Numbered from the stretch's first letter, positions 13,476 through 25,086 are shown. The stretch is DNA of 64,000 nucleotides from Sipunculus nudus (GCA_026874595.1 CM049306.1:56107519-56171518), one strand, 5' to 3'. Notes: a model not told the origin generated them from the sequence alone. Translations and numbers: made by a program.

Positions 13476-13715
13476 GGGAACTTCCCGTTGAGCAAGTCCG
13501 ACCCTACTCGCTTTGATTTGGAAAAATTCAGCCTAAAAGTGAGATTTAATTAAATCAACGATAATAAATAATAAGTTTAATTAACTCTTTTTTTCCTAAG
13601 CTTACAGTTGAGTCATCCCACATTTAACTACCATTTTTTTCTTTTGTTTGGTACTGATTTTTTTTTCTCATGATGCACCCTCTTTATATGAAATAAATAA
13701 TTTATATACATATAT

Positions 13716-13779
<64 letters not shown>

Positions 13780-14542
13780 TATTTTCTCATTTGAGGCAAT
13801 TATTTCAGGCGCAGAATCACTATGGATATAAGCAGCTTAATACACACTGTAAATGGCAATATATATATGTTCATTATGTCGGGTCTTTACCTCCGAAATC
13901 AATTCTACTTGAGTATGCACAGTTTATGCCATTCTGTTAGCAGGTGGTCAATATTTAGTATCTCCCTCTGGGCGCTGAGGACGCAGGGTCTGACTTGTAT
14001 TACCTTCAGTTATATCTACACATGTGACCTTTGGGTATTTGAACAAGTAAATGGACCAACCAGGGTATTTAAACAAGTCAGCCCCCTTTGGGTGATTGTA
14101 AGGTGCTTGTGTCGAAATGTAGATTTGTGCGTCTTATGTCTTTTAAGCCCTTTTAGAAAGAATACTTTAACTCGGGATAACGCTGGCGTGTATGTGATGA
14201 GCTGTTGTATTCAGCCCTTTTAAACACTTAAATTTCAAGTTACAACTGACATTATTATAAATATTTGTAATAGCAGTAGAATTTGTAGTAGGAGGAGGAT
14301 GTGGCGAGATATGTTGTGCTCATCGTGTTTGGTCATTTTGTTGATTTGTCCTTTAAAACCTAACTCAAAAAACGTAAGGAATAGTTTTTCGATGAAAATT
14401 CTTGAATCAGGGTACTACCAAAGGAACAATATGTACACATTGAGCCTGAATAATCCTGGTTCCCCCTAATTTTTTTGTTCAGATGATCATATTCCATTAA
14501 TATGGTGAATTATATATTTATATTTTTTTTCCTTTTTTACAG
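13476..14542. other. 5' flank or intron before GT31 gene A, with (AT)n tract
   Basis: Contains an (AT)n microsatellite at about 13707-13778. An open frame of 133 codons (13822-14223, +) has no recognisable motif. The 3' end is a pyrimidine-rich tract and AG (14523-14542), the probable splice acceptor of the GT31 exon, so some of this stretch should be intron. Confidence 0.5.
14541..14542 (+). other. Probable splice acceptor of GT31 gene A
   Basis: A pyrimidine tract (TTTTTTTTCCTTTTTTACAG) ends at 14542. The exon would begin at 14543, 155 bases before the coding start, so a separate 5' non-coding exon is expected further upstream. Confidence 0.6.
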
Positions 14543-14551
14543 TTACCAACG

Positions 14552-14656
14552 ATGGGAAGCTCAGAAGGTCCTAATCAACAACACGACGTTATGAAGTCGT
14601 GCTTTCAAATTTCCATCGTGTCGCAATATGCGTCCAATAATTCACCTACAAAGTAG
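14552..14656 (+). promoter_or_regulatory. Upstream ORF in the GT31 gene A leader
   Basis: An ATG at 14552 opens 34 codons closed by TAG at 14654-14656. A second upstream ATG at 14628, in another frame, runs to 14828 and overlaps the main start at 14698. If the exon begins at 14543 as the acceptor suggests, ribosomes meet these ATGs first, which would lower translation of the enzyme. The peptides themselves look meaningless. Confidence 0.4.
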
Positions 14657-14697
14657 CACCAAGGAAGATATTCAATCAGGATTTTCAGACCGAAGTG

Positions 14698-15840
14698 ATG
14701 TTAAGGTGGCGATCATGTTTGCCGTCCCGCTGGACAAGGAAATTCCTCTTGTTAGTATGTGTGGTAGCTGTGATAGAAAACATGATACTGGTGGCGAGAA
14801 TAGAGGGGAACAGACAGTTACGTTATGAACAAGAGAAAGAAAAAGTCAGGTATGTAAATATTACAAAGTTGTTTCCTGAAAAATTCCCCGCACCGAAAAC
14901 CACAACCATTACGACAGTACGCCCTACGCAAGCACCGACCATACCTCCAACGAAACCGATAAAGGCGTCTCCTAGGCAACCGAAAATGACGGAAGAGGAG
15001 TATTACAGAAGGCGGCCCAACAAAGTGAATCCATTCATTCACAAGTATGTCATAGCCGGTGAAAATATATGCACGGAAGATACTAGATTAATTATTATCA
15101 TCCATTCATTCCATCCATACAAGGATAGGCGAGACGCGATCAGGAGCACGTGGGGAACTATAGCAAAAACCATTTACAATGCAGGAGGTTTGAAAAACAC
15201 CAGCCTCGCTTTCATATTTGGTCTTCATAAACAACAGCGTATGAACGAAAATATACGAAACGAAAGTTTCGTTTACAAAGACATCATACAAGGAGATTTT
15301 GGAGAAGAGTATAAAAACATGACCCTCAAATCTTTACTAGGATTAAAATGGATACTTGATCACTGCCCGCAAGCGAAATATTTGCTCAAAAGTGATGACG
15401 ATATGTTAATAAACATGCCTTATTTAATGGAAATCCTAGATACTACAAATATGTCGCGCAGCATTATGGGACCGTATAATCTAGGATCACGTGTATATAG
15501 GACAGGAAAATGGGGATTAAGTAAAGCACAGTTCCCATTTAGTTATTATCCACCATACGAATCTGGGTCTGCATATATAATTAGTGGTGATTTATTCAAG
15601 GATTTATACGAAACTGCAGAATATATCCCCCCTATATTTATAGATGATGTATACATAACGGGAATCCTGGGTAAGGTTTTAGGAGTGCGGCATGTGAAAC
15701 ATTCCGGGTTTGCCTTCTGGACCAGCAAAAGGCCTGGTCCATGCGACATACTCTTAAACAGACTTGTAACTGGAACCAAGATGACCCCAAAAATCTTGAA
15801 ACAACTTTGGGACCAAATTAAGAAAGGTGTCAGCTGTAAG
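14698..15840 (+). CDS. GT31 beta-1,3-glycosyltransferase, gene A (main coding exon)
   Basis: A Golgi type II enzyme of the beta-1,3-galactosyltransferase/beta-1,3-GlcNAc-transferase family (GT31), which adds a sugar from a UDP-sugar in beta-1,3 linkage to glycan chains. From ATG 14698: short cytosolic tail, membrane anchor about residues 16-34, a Thr/Pro-rich stem (about 64-95), then the catalytic domain. Family motifs are RRDAIRSTWG (144-153), DFGEEYKNMTLKSLLGLKW (200-218), SDDDM with the metal-binding DDD (233-235), YPPYESGSAYIISGDL (284-299) and IDDVYITG (315-322; family usually EDVY, so a conservative change). N-glycosylation sequons occur at N54, N167, N188, N207 and N251. A GTG precedes the ATG and is not the start. 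The frame is 381 codons to a phase-0 donor (AAG|GTAAGC at 15840/15841). Read through, it ends 16 codons later at TAA 15889-15891. Gene B is a close paralogue. The exact sugar specificity cannot be told. Confidence 0.95.
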
Positions 15841-15891
15841 GTAAGCTCTATACTACACATTTGTAGCAGTTGTATCTGTAAAACAAGTTAA
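15841..15891 (+). other. Splice donor or read-through tail of GT31 gene A
   Basis: GTAAGC at 15841 is a good donor, and gene B has GTAAGT at the homologous codon, so splicing to a further exon is favoured. If the intron is retained, 16 more residues precede TAA, and an AATAAA lies at 15959-15964, so a transcript ending here is also possible. The tail is not conserved in gene B, as expected for intron sequence. Confidence 0.6.
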
Positions 15892-15958
15892 GCACTAAAA
15901 TATCAGATTTTATCAGTTGCTTTTTAATAGGACTCGTTCCAGTATCTAACGTGTATCA

Positions 15959-15964
15959 AATAAA
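15959..15964 (+). terminator. Possible polyadenylation signal AATAAA
   Basis: A canonical hexamer 68 bases after the read-through stop of GT31 gene A. It would serve an unspliced isoform only. In DNA this AT-rich a chance hexamer is common. Confidence 0.35.
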
Positions 15965-15980
15965 GATAATTCCTTGACCC

Positions 15981-17350
15981 TTTTAGCTCGACGGAACGAA
16001 GTTCAGGAGAGCTCATATTCCGTACCGTAGGCGTCAGCGTCGGCGTCGTCCGTAGACACCCCAGGTTAAAGTTTTTGTTAACTCTTTATAGTTGGCAATC
16101 ACTAACCTTGTTCCGGAATCCACCACTGTGCGAGCACTGTTATATGAATGACGTGTACAATTAAACGTTGTAATGGTGATATGGTAAAAGCCACCAAAAA
16201 AACTCTCATAGTGCTTGTGTGTACACATCAATCTACATCCGTTCGTGTCTTTGGGACTAAATGGGTCTGTCTGGCAATATTTCCACGTTCTTACCTTGAT
16301 ATATTTAATTAAATGTTATCCCCTGAAGATCCTTGTAAGCCCGCTGTTATTTAAACATAAACTTTATTAACTTGCTGTGAGCGAACGATCGACTAAGTAC
16401 CCTGCACGAACCAGTATTAACCACCACTTTTTTCAGTTCTAACAGCGATAAGATCGAAGCATGGTCCCAGTCTAGATCACGTTACAAAGGACTGTGGGAC
16501 ATCTCATCATGGCGACTTCCTCTCTATGTAAACATTAGGGCTATAATTGGTAAAATTGTGGATATGTAGAGCATTTGATGAATAGATTGGTGCTACAACC
16601 TTTTAGAAATTTCATAAAACATCCAAAGACAACGAAAAGGTAATTAATTTTTATTGACATCGGATGAAAAGTCACTTCTACTATTCCAAAGGGTCCCCTT
16701 ATTTTGAGCCTTACGCGGTTTTCACAGATAGCGCCGGACTCAAGACGTTGATGAAGAGCAGCTGACCGGATCGGAAAAAAAAAAGCTTCTTGGGACGAGA
16801 CAATCACTGACCCGATTGTTTTTACATTACACATATGTATTGTACAGCTTGTTAGGAATCTCCCTATGATTTAGGAATCACAAAGTCAAGCTTGGACCCC
16901 TTTGTTCACGAACAAGTCGGGTTTTGGTTAGTTTCCTTACTACATTGCTAATGAAGATATTTCAATTAAACTAAGTACACTGATGATCAGTGACAATACC
17001 TACCACAGTTAAATGAATTTTTCCCCATATTTTAATTTTTGGGCCAGTAATCAGCACTTAACAAAATTTATACAGATCCCTACTCAGCAAAGTTTAAATT
17101 TTTGGGATAATTCTTTTAAATTTTTCAACCACCCACCCTATTGTTTTCATATTTCATAAATATGTTATATGGGGGGTTAGGAATCTCTAATATAATTTGG
17201 GGTTAAAGGTCAAGGTCACAGGTAAAATTTTTTTCATGAAAACGTCAGATTAAAGTTTTTGATGGGCTTAATGTTCCATGGCTAATGACGTTCTTGCTGT
17301 TAAACTTATACTGATGTTCTGTGACATTACCCATAGATTAACTAGGTAGA
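15981..17350 (+). repeat. TTTTAGCTC-headed dispersed repeat (possible Helentron-like relic)
   Basis: Starts TTTTAGCTCGACG and closes a hairpin with GGAGAGCT near 16013, followed by GC-rich triplet-like sequence (GGCGTCAGCGTCGGCGTCG) and CAGGTTAAAGTTTTTGTTAA. The head has the same plan as the 5' ends of the arrays at 51.17 and 28.70 kb (TTTTTAGCTC hairpin, then GTCCGTC-type simple repeats) but a different body. The right end is not placed; the stretch to 17350 is AT-rich with no gene. Confidence 0.4.
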
Positions 17351-18575
17351 GTTTTATTATATAGGCAAAATCCACACATATTTAATGTGATTAGAGATCA
17401 CCAAGCTACTGTACGGTGTCGGTGCGATAACTTAGCAGGATAGTGATGGATTTTGATGAAACATAACAGAAATATGAGCCAATATATAATATCTCGCCTA
17501 AGTTTGATTCCCTCCAAAATCGATGCATATTTTATTAAGTCAGAGGTCACAAGAAATATGACGAGCATATTAATTGCGCATCCTTGTGGTGCTCTATGTT
17601 TCCTGAATGCTCGGTACTGGCGAGCTCTGTTGTCTTCAGACGACTTGATATACAATTAAGACAAATCGTCGATCACACGATGCACAGGCTCTCTCTCTTT
17701 ATCTACGTATTTTGTTTATATCTACGTATTTTGTTTATATCTACGTATTTATAACATACGGAGACCCGCTTAAATCTCCGCCGCTCGTAATCTAAACACG
17801 TCGCACAAGGACATCCAGTGGCAAATTAGACGAACCAGAGGTTTATTTATTTATATTTTTAATTTTCCTTTAATTTTTATTAGGGGTGGAGGTAACCGCC
17901 TTTGTTTTCTATGCTTGTTCAACGAAGTATTATGTACATCAGCAGAATTCCATTCCGGTTTCAGACTGTGTGACAGGGGCTTAAATGGGACATAATATTA
18001 TATTATTCCTATTATAATAATATTAATATTGTTCCTCTTCATTAACACTATCATTTCAGTTTTGCTTTATACAAAAGTAATCCAGCAAAACCATTCCAGC
18101 ACACAGTCTCATTTCCTCGCATACGACTGTGTAACACCTTGTTATGGCCCTGGGTGTTAGTAAACACAGTTTGTTTACCATAACAAAGCCGCGTGACCGG
18201 AGGTCCAATTAAGAGAGGCAACACGCGGTGTTTCAGCCAGCGGGAACATGTATTACAGTTTTTGAGCCAAGACAGTCAGGGCATCTCCTGATTGGCATGT
18301 GTTGTGGCTCCGCGCAACACACGGCCCAACGCACTGTGTTTATGTTGACACCTGCGATCGCGCCCGGTTCACTGTTTTAACACTCGTTTACAGAATTAAG
18401 CACACAGTTTCAAGGCAATATTTTGGCAGGTACAGATTTATTTTAAAGGGAAGAAGCTATTTTCGTGTTAACTCAACATGCTTCATAGGTGAATGGGCCC
18501 CTTTAAACGCAATAGTTCTGGCGTCAACCAGGCTCGTTGTATCACTGTCAGCCATACGGGCCCTTGGTGTGAGTC
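17351..18575. other. Intergenic, nothing recognised
   Basis: A 19-bp unit (TATCTACGTATTTTGTTTA) is repeated about 2.5 times at 17700-17752. GGGGTGGAGGTAACCGCC at 17882 echoes the GGAGGCGGTTACCTCC word of the 9.4-9.8 kb tandem unit. No gene. Confidence 0.4.
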
Positions 18576-18784
18576 CAGAAGCGGATCCGGGGGGGGGGGG
18601 GGGGGGGGGGTCGAGGTGGTCCGGACCCCCCCCCCCCCCCCTTTTTTTCATCAAAAGCAACTTTTTTTCAAGGGCTTCACACAAAATTATGCGGCTTAGG
18701 CCCCCCTTTTTCAGAGCTGGGTTTTCATTAGTCCTCCTGGGTTGGACCCCCCTCCCCTTTTCCTAAATCCAGGATCCGCCCCTG
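18576..18784. mobile_element. G/C-tract MITE, GCGGATCC family, copy a
   Basis: Left end CAGAAGCGGATCCGGGGG and right end ATCCAGGATCCGCCCCTG form terminal inverted repeats. A G tract next to the left end and a C tract after GGTCCGGA could pair. Shared interior words are AAGGGCTTCA, CAAAATT.TGCGGC and CATTAGTCCTCCTGGGTTGG. Sister copies: 23855-24068, 43184-43356 and a truncated inverted one at 20634-20822. Non-autonomous; superfamily not assigned. Confidence 0.85.
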
Positions 18785-18785
18785 G

Positions 18786-18995
18786 CGTCATCCCCATTGC
18801 TGGGTCATAACACCGAGGAACCAACGAAAGGAGGACTCGTTCATGAGTGAAACACGACTATTGGGCGTATTCCCCATTAATCCTGCAGAGCGCTCACCCT
18901 GGGTCGGGGCCGACTGTGAAATATCTCACCGCCTCAGCTGAGATTCGAACTCACGACCTCCTGGCTATGAACCCTGTGCTCTGCCCCTGAGCCAC
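18786..18995 (-). mobile_element. tRNA-derived SINE, copy B
   Basis: On the - strand the head reads GTGGCTCAGGGGCAGAGCAC (A box), then GTCGTGAGTTCGAATCTCAG (B box), an almost textbook tRNA-like pol III promoter. The body matches copy A at 9041-9262. It abuts the right end of the GCGGATCC MITE, so the two form a composite. Confidence 0.85.
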
Positions 18996-19990
18996 GGAAG
19001 TCAGAGGTTTGCATATGACCGACTATGACGTGCTCTCACCATCAGGAGCTAGTGCACAGTCAGCCATCTCCAGTTATACATTTGTTTTCATCTGCTTTAA
19101 GCTTCCGTTTGTAAGCCTATATAGCTATATATATGATCTCCTAACGTTTAAGGCATGTTCACACAACATCGAAGTCGCCCATATATGTTCCGAATTGCTG
19201 CCCTGATGTCAACCTGATTTAAAAATAAATGAGCTTGTTAAAATAAATGTCCCGGTGTCTCCCCGACTTTCTATCACTTTCTCGGAAAAAGTTGTCAAAA
19301 CAGATGCCTTGAACTTCATCTTCATAGTCAAATAAGTTGAGATAGATTTTTCTTAACACATTAATTTTTGAACCACTCAATATTTATTCTTAAAATTTTT
19401 TACAAAGATTTTCAACCAAAATCTTGGATGAGTTAGTGACCTTGACCTTCGTATCCTACTCACTTTTGATGATTTACGTATTGTGTAAAGAAAACTGTAT
19501 ATCTCCAAACCGGTAACAATAAATTCTTCCCTTTCATATGTTATTCTGTCCCGAAAAGGTTATGGTCTGCAATTAATGCCAATCACTGCATACAGCCCTC
19601 GTAATAAGGGGACCGGTCTACCTTAATTTCCTTTTCTTTCGTGTTTCTCGCGTGTTGCTCAGATTATTCCCGTGTTGGTTTCCGCCAGTCTTGCGTGCAT
19701 CGGGCATTTAGGAAAGAACAAATATCCAGCAGAACCAATCTGTTGAGATTTATCGCTCGTTTACGAAAGAATGATGGCGGTTTGACAATCGGAAAACCAT
19801 GTTGTCTGTCATAAGTACCAGTGTAATACGCCATGTACACGCAGCGCTCACCCAATACCCAACCGTATGTTTTAATTAAAATTCAAAAATGGACAATAAT
19901 TATTACTTTTTACCGAAATTTAATGCATGAAATGTTAAATAATAACCAGGGTTCAATTTAACTTAATTACCGTACAGCTGATTGACTGTC
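18996..19990. other. Intergenic, nothing recognised
   Basis: AT-rich unique sequence with no gene or clear repeat. Confidence 0.4.
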
Positions 19991-20300
19991 CCGTTTCTTC
20001 AGATATTCTAAATATTTCTTACAGTCTGTGTTAATAATCAATTCTCTTATTTCTTCATATTTTCTAAATATTTTTTACAGTCACTGATAATCATTTACTT
20101 TTTTTTCTTTAGATTTTCTAATTATTTCTTACAGTCTGTTCTAATTAATTCTGGTATTTCTTTACATCATCTAAATAATTCTGACAGTCATGATAATTAA
20201 TTTCCTTATTTCTTAAGATTTACTAAACATTTCTTACAGTGAGTGATACTTAATTTTCTGTTTTCTTCAGATTTTCTAAATATTTATTCCAGTCAATTAA
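19991..20300. repeat. ~60-bp degenerate tandem repeat
   Basis: About five copies of a pyrimidine-rich unit built on TCAGATTTTCTAAATATTTC, TTACAGTCTGTG and TAATTAATTCTCTTATTTCT. The words TTTCTTACAG recall splice acceptors but are repeat internal. Confidence 0.8.
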
Positions 20301-20633
20301 GGCTGTTGCCATTATGTCAATTATGGTATATGTTTTGTTATGGTTTATGTTCTTTTCTATATTTGAAAATCAGAATGTTATTTGCGAAACAAATGATGAA
20401 GTGAAAAAAAGAATTATTTATCTACCAAGGTGGTATCCTAGGTCGCGTCTACTAATGTTTCTTCAGTGATCAACTGAATATTATTTCGAGAAACTACTAA
20501 TCACATACGGTACATAAAAACACGCCGATTGCACGTTGATGTTTAAAAATCTAAAAAAAGAGTATGTCGGTATTGCATGAGCGTCATATATATAAACAAC
20601 ATATTCTTACCCATGGGAGCCCCAAGGCCAAAC

Positions 20634-20822
20634 TCAGGGGCGGAACCAGGATTTTGGAAAGAGGAGGGTCACGCCCAGGAGGTCTGAAAGAACACATAAA
20701 AAAGGGCAATCTTGTCCGGGAAGGAGGTCAGGGTCGAAAATTGTAGTTTGAAACCCTAAAAAAGGTTGTTTCGGCTCCAAAAGGGGAGGGGGATCAGAAC
20801 CCCCTTGACCCCCCCCCCCCCC
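20634..20822. mobile_element. Truncated inverted copy of the GCGGATCC MITE (copy d)
   Basis: Starts CAGGGGCGGAACCAGGATTT, the inverted right end of the family, and closes in a C tract (about 20808-20822) after GAACCCCCTTGA. The other terminus is missing or too diverged to see. Confidence 0.55.
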
Positions 20823-21115
20823 GAAATTAACAGTTATTTTAAGGAAATGTCAGGTATTCCACCATAATTTGTTCCACCATTCTCTATTATTTTTATTCCA
20901 AATAAAGTAACAGGGAATGATCGATATAACTAGGAAATGGCAGCTAGTAGGACAATTCTTATATTTTCACAGTTTTACATGCAAAACGAGGGTAAGTTGA
21001 ATGAGTTTGACTGTTAAACGAGTCTAATGGTCCATAGATATATAATATTAACTATAAATGTGTCACAATTTATTCCATGTGTTTCTTCAGTGGAATTCTT
21101 TTCTGTACTTTACAG

Positions 21116-21211
21116 CCTCAGACGCAACAACAGGTACCAAAGCCGAAACTGGAGCCGGCGCCACCACGGTCTGGGAAACCAAATACAGTCACGATAGTGA
21201 AGAAGCCTTAG
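21116..21211 (+). CDS. Candidate C-terminal exon (proline-rich)
   Basis: Preceded by a pyrimidine-rich tract and AG (TTTTCTGTACTTTACAG, to 21115). In phase 0 it reads 31 codons starting PQTQQQVPKPKLEP and ending TIVKKP, closed by TAG at 21209-21211. It is clearly more GC-rich than its surroundings. Phase and strand fit the open phase-0 donor of GT31 gene A (15840), implying a 5.3-kb intron, but it could belong to another gene or be chance. Another frame through the same bases stays open to 21309. No AATAAA is seen just downstream. Confidence 0.3.
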   Translation, partial: PQTQQQVPKPKLEPAPPRSGKPNTVTIVKKP

Positions 21212-23376
21212 ACTCCAAGTGCCTTGGTCTGGTGCTCAATTGCTGCCTTGTGATGTCATCACTACCTCCTGGAAAAATGATGTTGTCAGTTGCAATCTAC
21301 GTTTATTAATCTAATAAGGTTGTTTCTCACCTCGTTTGTGTTCTACATGGTATATACCGAGTTCTGTGTCATCCCAAAGCTTTTGATACAGCTTGCTAGT
21401 CATTTTTTAAAACTTTGATTATACCTAAGCCCTGGAGGAGTAACGATATTGCTCTAAGAAAACGTATATACCGTGATAACTGTGTTATAAGACCACCCGA
21501 GGAACTCACAAAAAGTGGTCTTAATTCACAGTTGGTCTTATTAGACATGCAGGACAGTTATACAGTTATAGCCAAAGTAAATCCTTTGGGTACATTCCAG
21601 GGTGGTATAGACAGGTAGTCTTTCATATCGGTTCCACCGTATATATATATCTGCAGAAAAACAACACTAAAAATTCACAACAGTCTGTTTCATGGGATGC
21701 GACCCAATCATCAGGTGAATATGGTTAGAATGAAGCTAACGGCGTGGTTTGAAAAGCCGAGACTTTACGAGATTACGAGATTACGAGATATACCGCTCTG
21801 GCCTAGTCTGTAGGCCATAGAGCCCTTTACATCGGAGGGTAACACTACCTTCTATATATATATAGCGCAGTGCGTAAAATGAAGAAAAAAATATAATAGA
21901 AAATATATGTCTGTCTGCTCTTGCACAGTCATATATGAAACCTGATTTATTTTCACGTCAGTACGTCATTTCTTATGACGTCAGTACGCGGGACTAATAA
22001 TCATGACCCCACATACACAAGACTTCATTATTTGTTGTATCTGAAGAACCCATTAATTCAAACGGATGTCCGTTTCAGGGTTATAATGTAAGTACATGTA
22101 ATAAACATATCTATTACATCCTGTACAATTATCAGGGTCTATTAGATCATATCTATCATTATTGAAATTATCATCAACATTATCATTTACATTAATGCCA
22201 CGATTGCTTATGAGTTCCTTCAAGAGTATGAATACTCAATATATCACACTGAGAGCCTAAGTATTAATTATCATTATAACATGTCTTCGTTTAGTAAGCT
22301 GCTTAGATGTTGAAGATTTACTGGTTAGCAAAGAGGTATATAGTGACCAAATCCTCTCTTCTTGCATTTACACCATCTGAATAAGCTTTATGGTAAGGGG
22401 AGGGGGGGGGGGGGGGGCTAAAGGCCGTATCTTCTTTTAATAAAAGATTAAGGTGCTTAGGCTTGCCACGTTTTCCTCGAAAGATTAAACAGAAGTTTTT
22501 TTCCCGATGCTCTTCTTCTAAGGTTTATATCTTTAAAAGCAGTGTAATATATCTGATTGATCTAAGTGTAATATAAGTGGATAAATCTTATCTCTATCTT
22601 CCTTACGTCAGGATTATTTTATATTTGTTTACACTGGACTTGAATGTGTTGTTTATGTTTATGTCATTTTAATAACAAGAGATTTAAAATGTTAACAGTG
22701 AAATACCAATGATTTATAAGTATATTCAGCTTATATTGGGGATCTTTTCTAAACGAGCGGAACAACAAATAGTTTGTCTTATAGATGTATATGTTAGTTA
22801 AGATATTTATTGAATACTCCATATATTGTTGAGTATAAACAAACACGAAACCAAAGATGTTTTCTTCACGGGAATATGACGCGGATTTTCCTACTGTTGC
22901 AATCCATCGAGATACTCGAATATTCTTACGAAGGTTTTATTGATGTCTGGTAGTCTGAAATCGGCAAATATCGAGATATAAACAGTCTTTAGCTAGTACT
23001 TTGCTTTAATAAGTCTTTGCAGTGGCACTGTATAGCTAAAGACAGCCAGATTATTTTACTTTATATTTTGGCTATAATGAGAAAATAGAGGACAGATAGA
23101 AATAGTCTAATGACATCATAAGTGCATTATAATCGTTCTGTCAAAATTGATAATACAATCGCAAGATTTCAAGGCATTGATCTCAAACTGTTGTTATCAT
23201 TTTCATCATTATGTTATTTGATCAATCAGTTTACAATGTTGTGTATAATTTGTCTATTAAACCCCGAACCGTCCATCAGTAAAAACAAAGCCAGAACATT
23301 AAGAACTCTATTCCTGTAATCGAAAGCGATTTTGTATTTTGGAATGATGTCTGACACACAGAGCGACATACGTCGA
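21212..23376. other. Intergenic, nothing recognised
   Basis: A G tract lies near 22396-22417 and a short run of TTACGAGA repeats near 21767-21790. No exon, RNA gene or terminal repeat is evident. Confidence 0.4.
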
Positions 23377-23570
23377 CTGCCAATCATAAAACATCGACAT
23401 TTTTGCATATCACAGAGGACTCACGATCTTATGCCACTAGCCAATCAGAATAAAGACTTAATGTTACAAACCAATCAGAATAACGACATCATGCTACTGG
23501 CCAATCAGCAATCGACCTTATGGTATTAGCCAACCAGAACAACGACCTTGTGTCACTTATCAGAATAAAG
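23377..23570. repeat. ~31-bp minisatellite carrying CCAAT words
   Basis: About five degenerate units of GCCAATCAGAATAAAGAC plus about 13 bp (CTTATGCTACTA-like). Nearly every unit holds CCAATCAG, the consensus of an NF-Y binding box; another GGCCAATCAGG is at 23671. Confidence 0.8.
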
Positions 23571-23854
23571 AAAATTGGCCAGAATCTTGCGAGCTATTTA
23601 TAGATTGTGGCTAAAAGAATTAAAAATCACCAATGTCGTAGATTTAAGTTTGTGAAGGGCGTAGATATAGGCCAATCAGGTTGGATCAGAGTGGTTTCAA
23701 GGCTATACCATGTACATAAATGTTTTTAATTTATGATACGGAATTAATGGAATAAGCAACATCTGGTATTATAAGTATGCGTATACTCAAGGTATATAAA
23801 GAGAAGATTGTATTTTGATTTGAACTTTGACCGTTGAGTCCTGACCGTCCCGAT

Positions 23855-24068
23855 CAGAAGCGGATCCGGGGGAGGGGGAGGGTGGGGGGGTTCAGGGGGT
23901 CCGGACCCCCCCCCCCCCTTTTATCAGAAACAACGTTTTTTAAGGGCTTCAGACAAAATTTTGCGGCCTGGACCCTCCCCCTTTTTCAGACCTGGGGACC
24001 TTTTTTAGGGTTTTCATTAGTCCTCCTGGGTTGGACCCCCCTTCTTCTAAATCCTGGATCCGCCCCTG
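23855..24068. mobile_element. G/C-tract MITE, GCGGATCC family, copy b
   Basis: Left CAGAAGCGGATCCGGGGG and right ATCCTGGATCCGCCCCTG match copy a end to end, with the same G tract, GGTCCGGACCCCC, AAGGGCTTCA and GTCCTCCTGGGTTGGACCCC. The CpGs in both termini are intact. Confidence 0.85.
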
Positions 24069-25086
24069 CCAACAATCTATAACTGGTTTGTTTTGGGTAG
24101 AAATCGCCTCTGGCTTAGGGTACATATTTTTTTCTAGATTATATGGACAGGACCCTGGTTGATATGCTTAAAGTGTACGTAGGTTCTCTGTTTTTGATAT
24201 TTGGAATATTGAACATGGAACAGATGCCTGGCAGCTGTTCTGATAAATATTTATCTTGATACCAGTAAGGTTCTTCTTGTGTGACGTCCATGTTGCGGAT
24301 ACGGTTTTTATACACACATGTTGGGGAAGCAGTACATTGATACAGTATGAATGATACTGTTATTTATTTTGAGTGCGTTCTGCATGTTATTGTTTGGTGA
24401 TGTTAATAAAGTATATTTTGCCTTTGTCTCCGATTTATTTCTTCATTTAATATAGCTCTCGACCATACACCGAATATCATTCGAGACATTTAATATAGCC
24501 GTCCAGGCATTGATTTAATAAAAATGTTTTATGCAAGATAACTATAATTTTAAATTAAAATTTACAAAGAAGGAAAGATGATAAATATACAATAAAAATA
24601 TATTTGCGTGCATTTTAAGATGTTTACTCACTGAAAAAAATGAGATATATCGCATTTTTTTAGACAAACAACAAAATACTAAATACATATCAGACCTGAT
24701 ACAGGGTATCCTGAGAATTTATGTACATGTATATATCATTGGGGCTAATGTAATTTTAATATATATTCTTAAGCTAACCTGAAACAAAACAGTATGATGA
24801 TACTGAGACCTCAAGCGAGAATCCCTCTGCAGTCGAGCTGTTAACAGTTATTACGCTATTTGCCTATTTTGATTAAAACTTACAAAACTTAACAAAAAGC
24901 ACAATTAACTTCTCAATAACCGATAAAAAGATTGCACTGACTTTTGGTACATGGGTGTGTTTATCTTTTTTGGCTTTGTCGTCGACTTGAGACTTTAGTG
25001 TAACGACCAATCATGGTTTCATTTTCACGCAATCGTGATTTGGAGAAGGGCAATGAAGCAGTCTCATGGTTTGCAATCACCCAGGT
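24069..25086. other. Intergenic, nothing recognised
   Basis: AT-rich unique sequence with no gene. Confidence 0.4.

Noticed and set aside
13204-13491. 95-codon open frame on +
   Set aside because: It is the translation of a 34-bp minisatellite and has no support outside the array.
14695-14697. Start of GT31 gene A three bases earlier
   Set aside because: The codon is GTG; eukaryotic initiation at the adjacent ATG (14698) is more likely.
18457-18699. Gly- and Pro-run open frames
   Set aside because: Translations of the G and C tracts of the MITE at 18576-18784.
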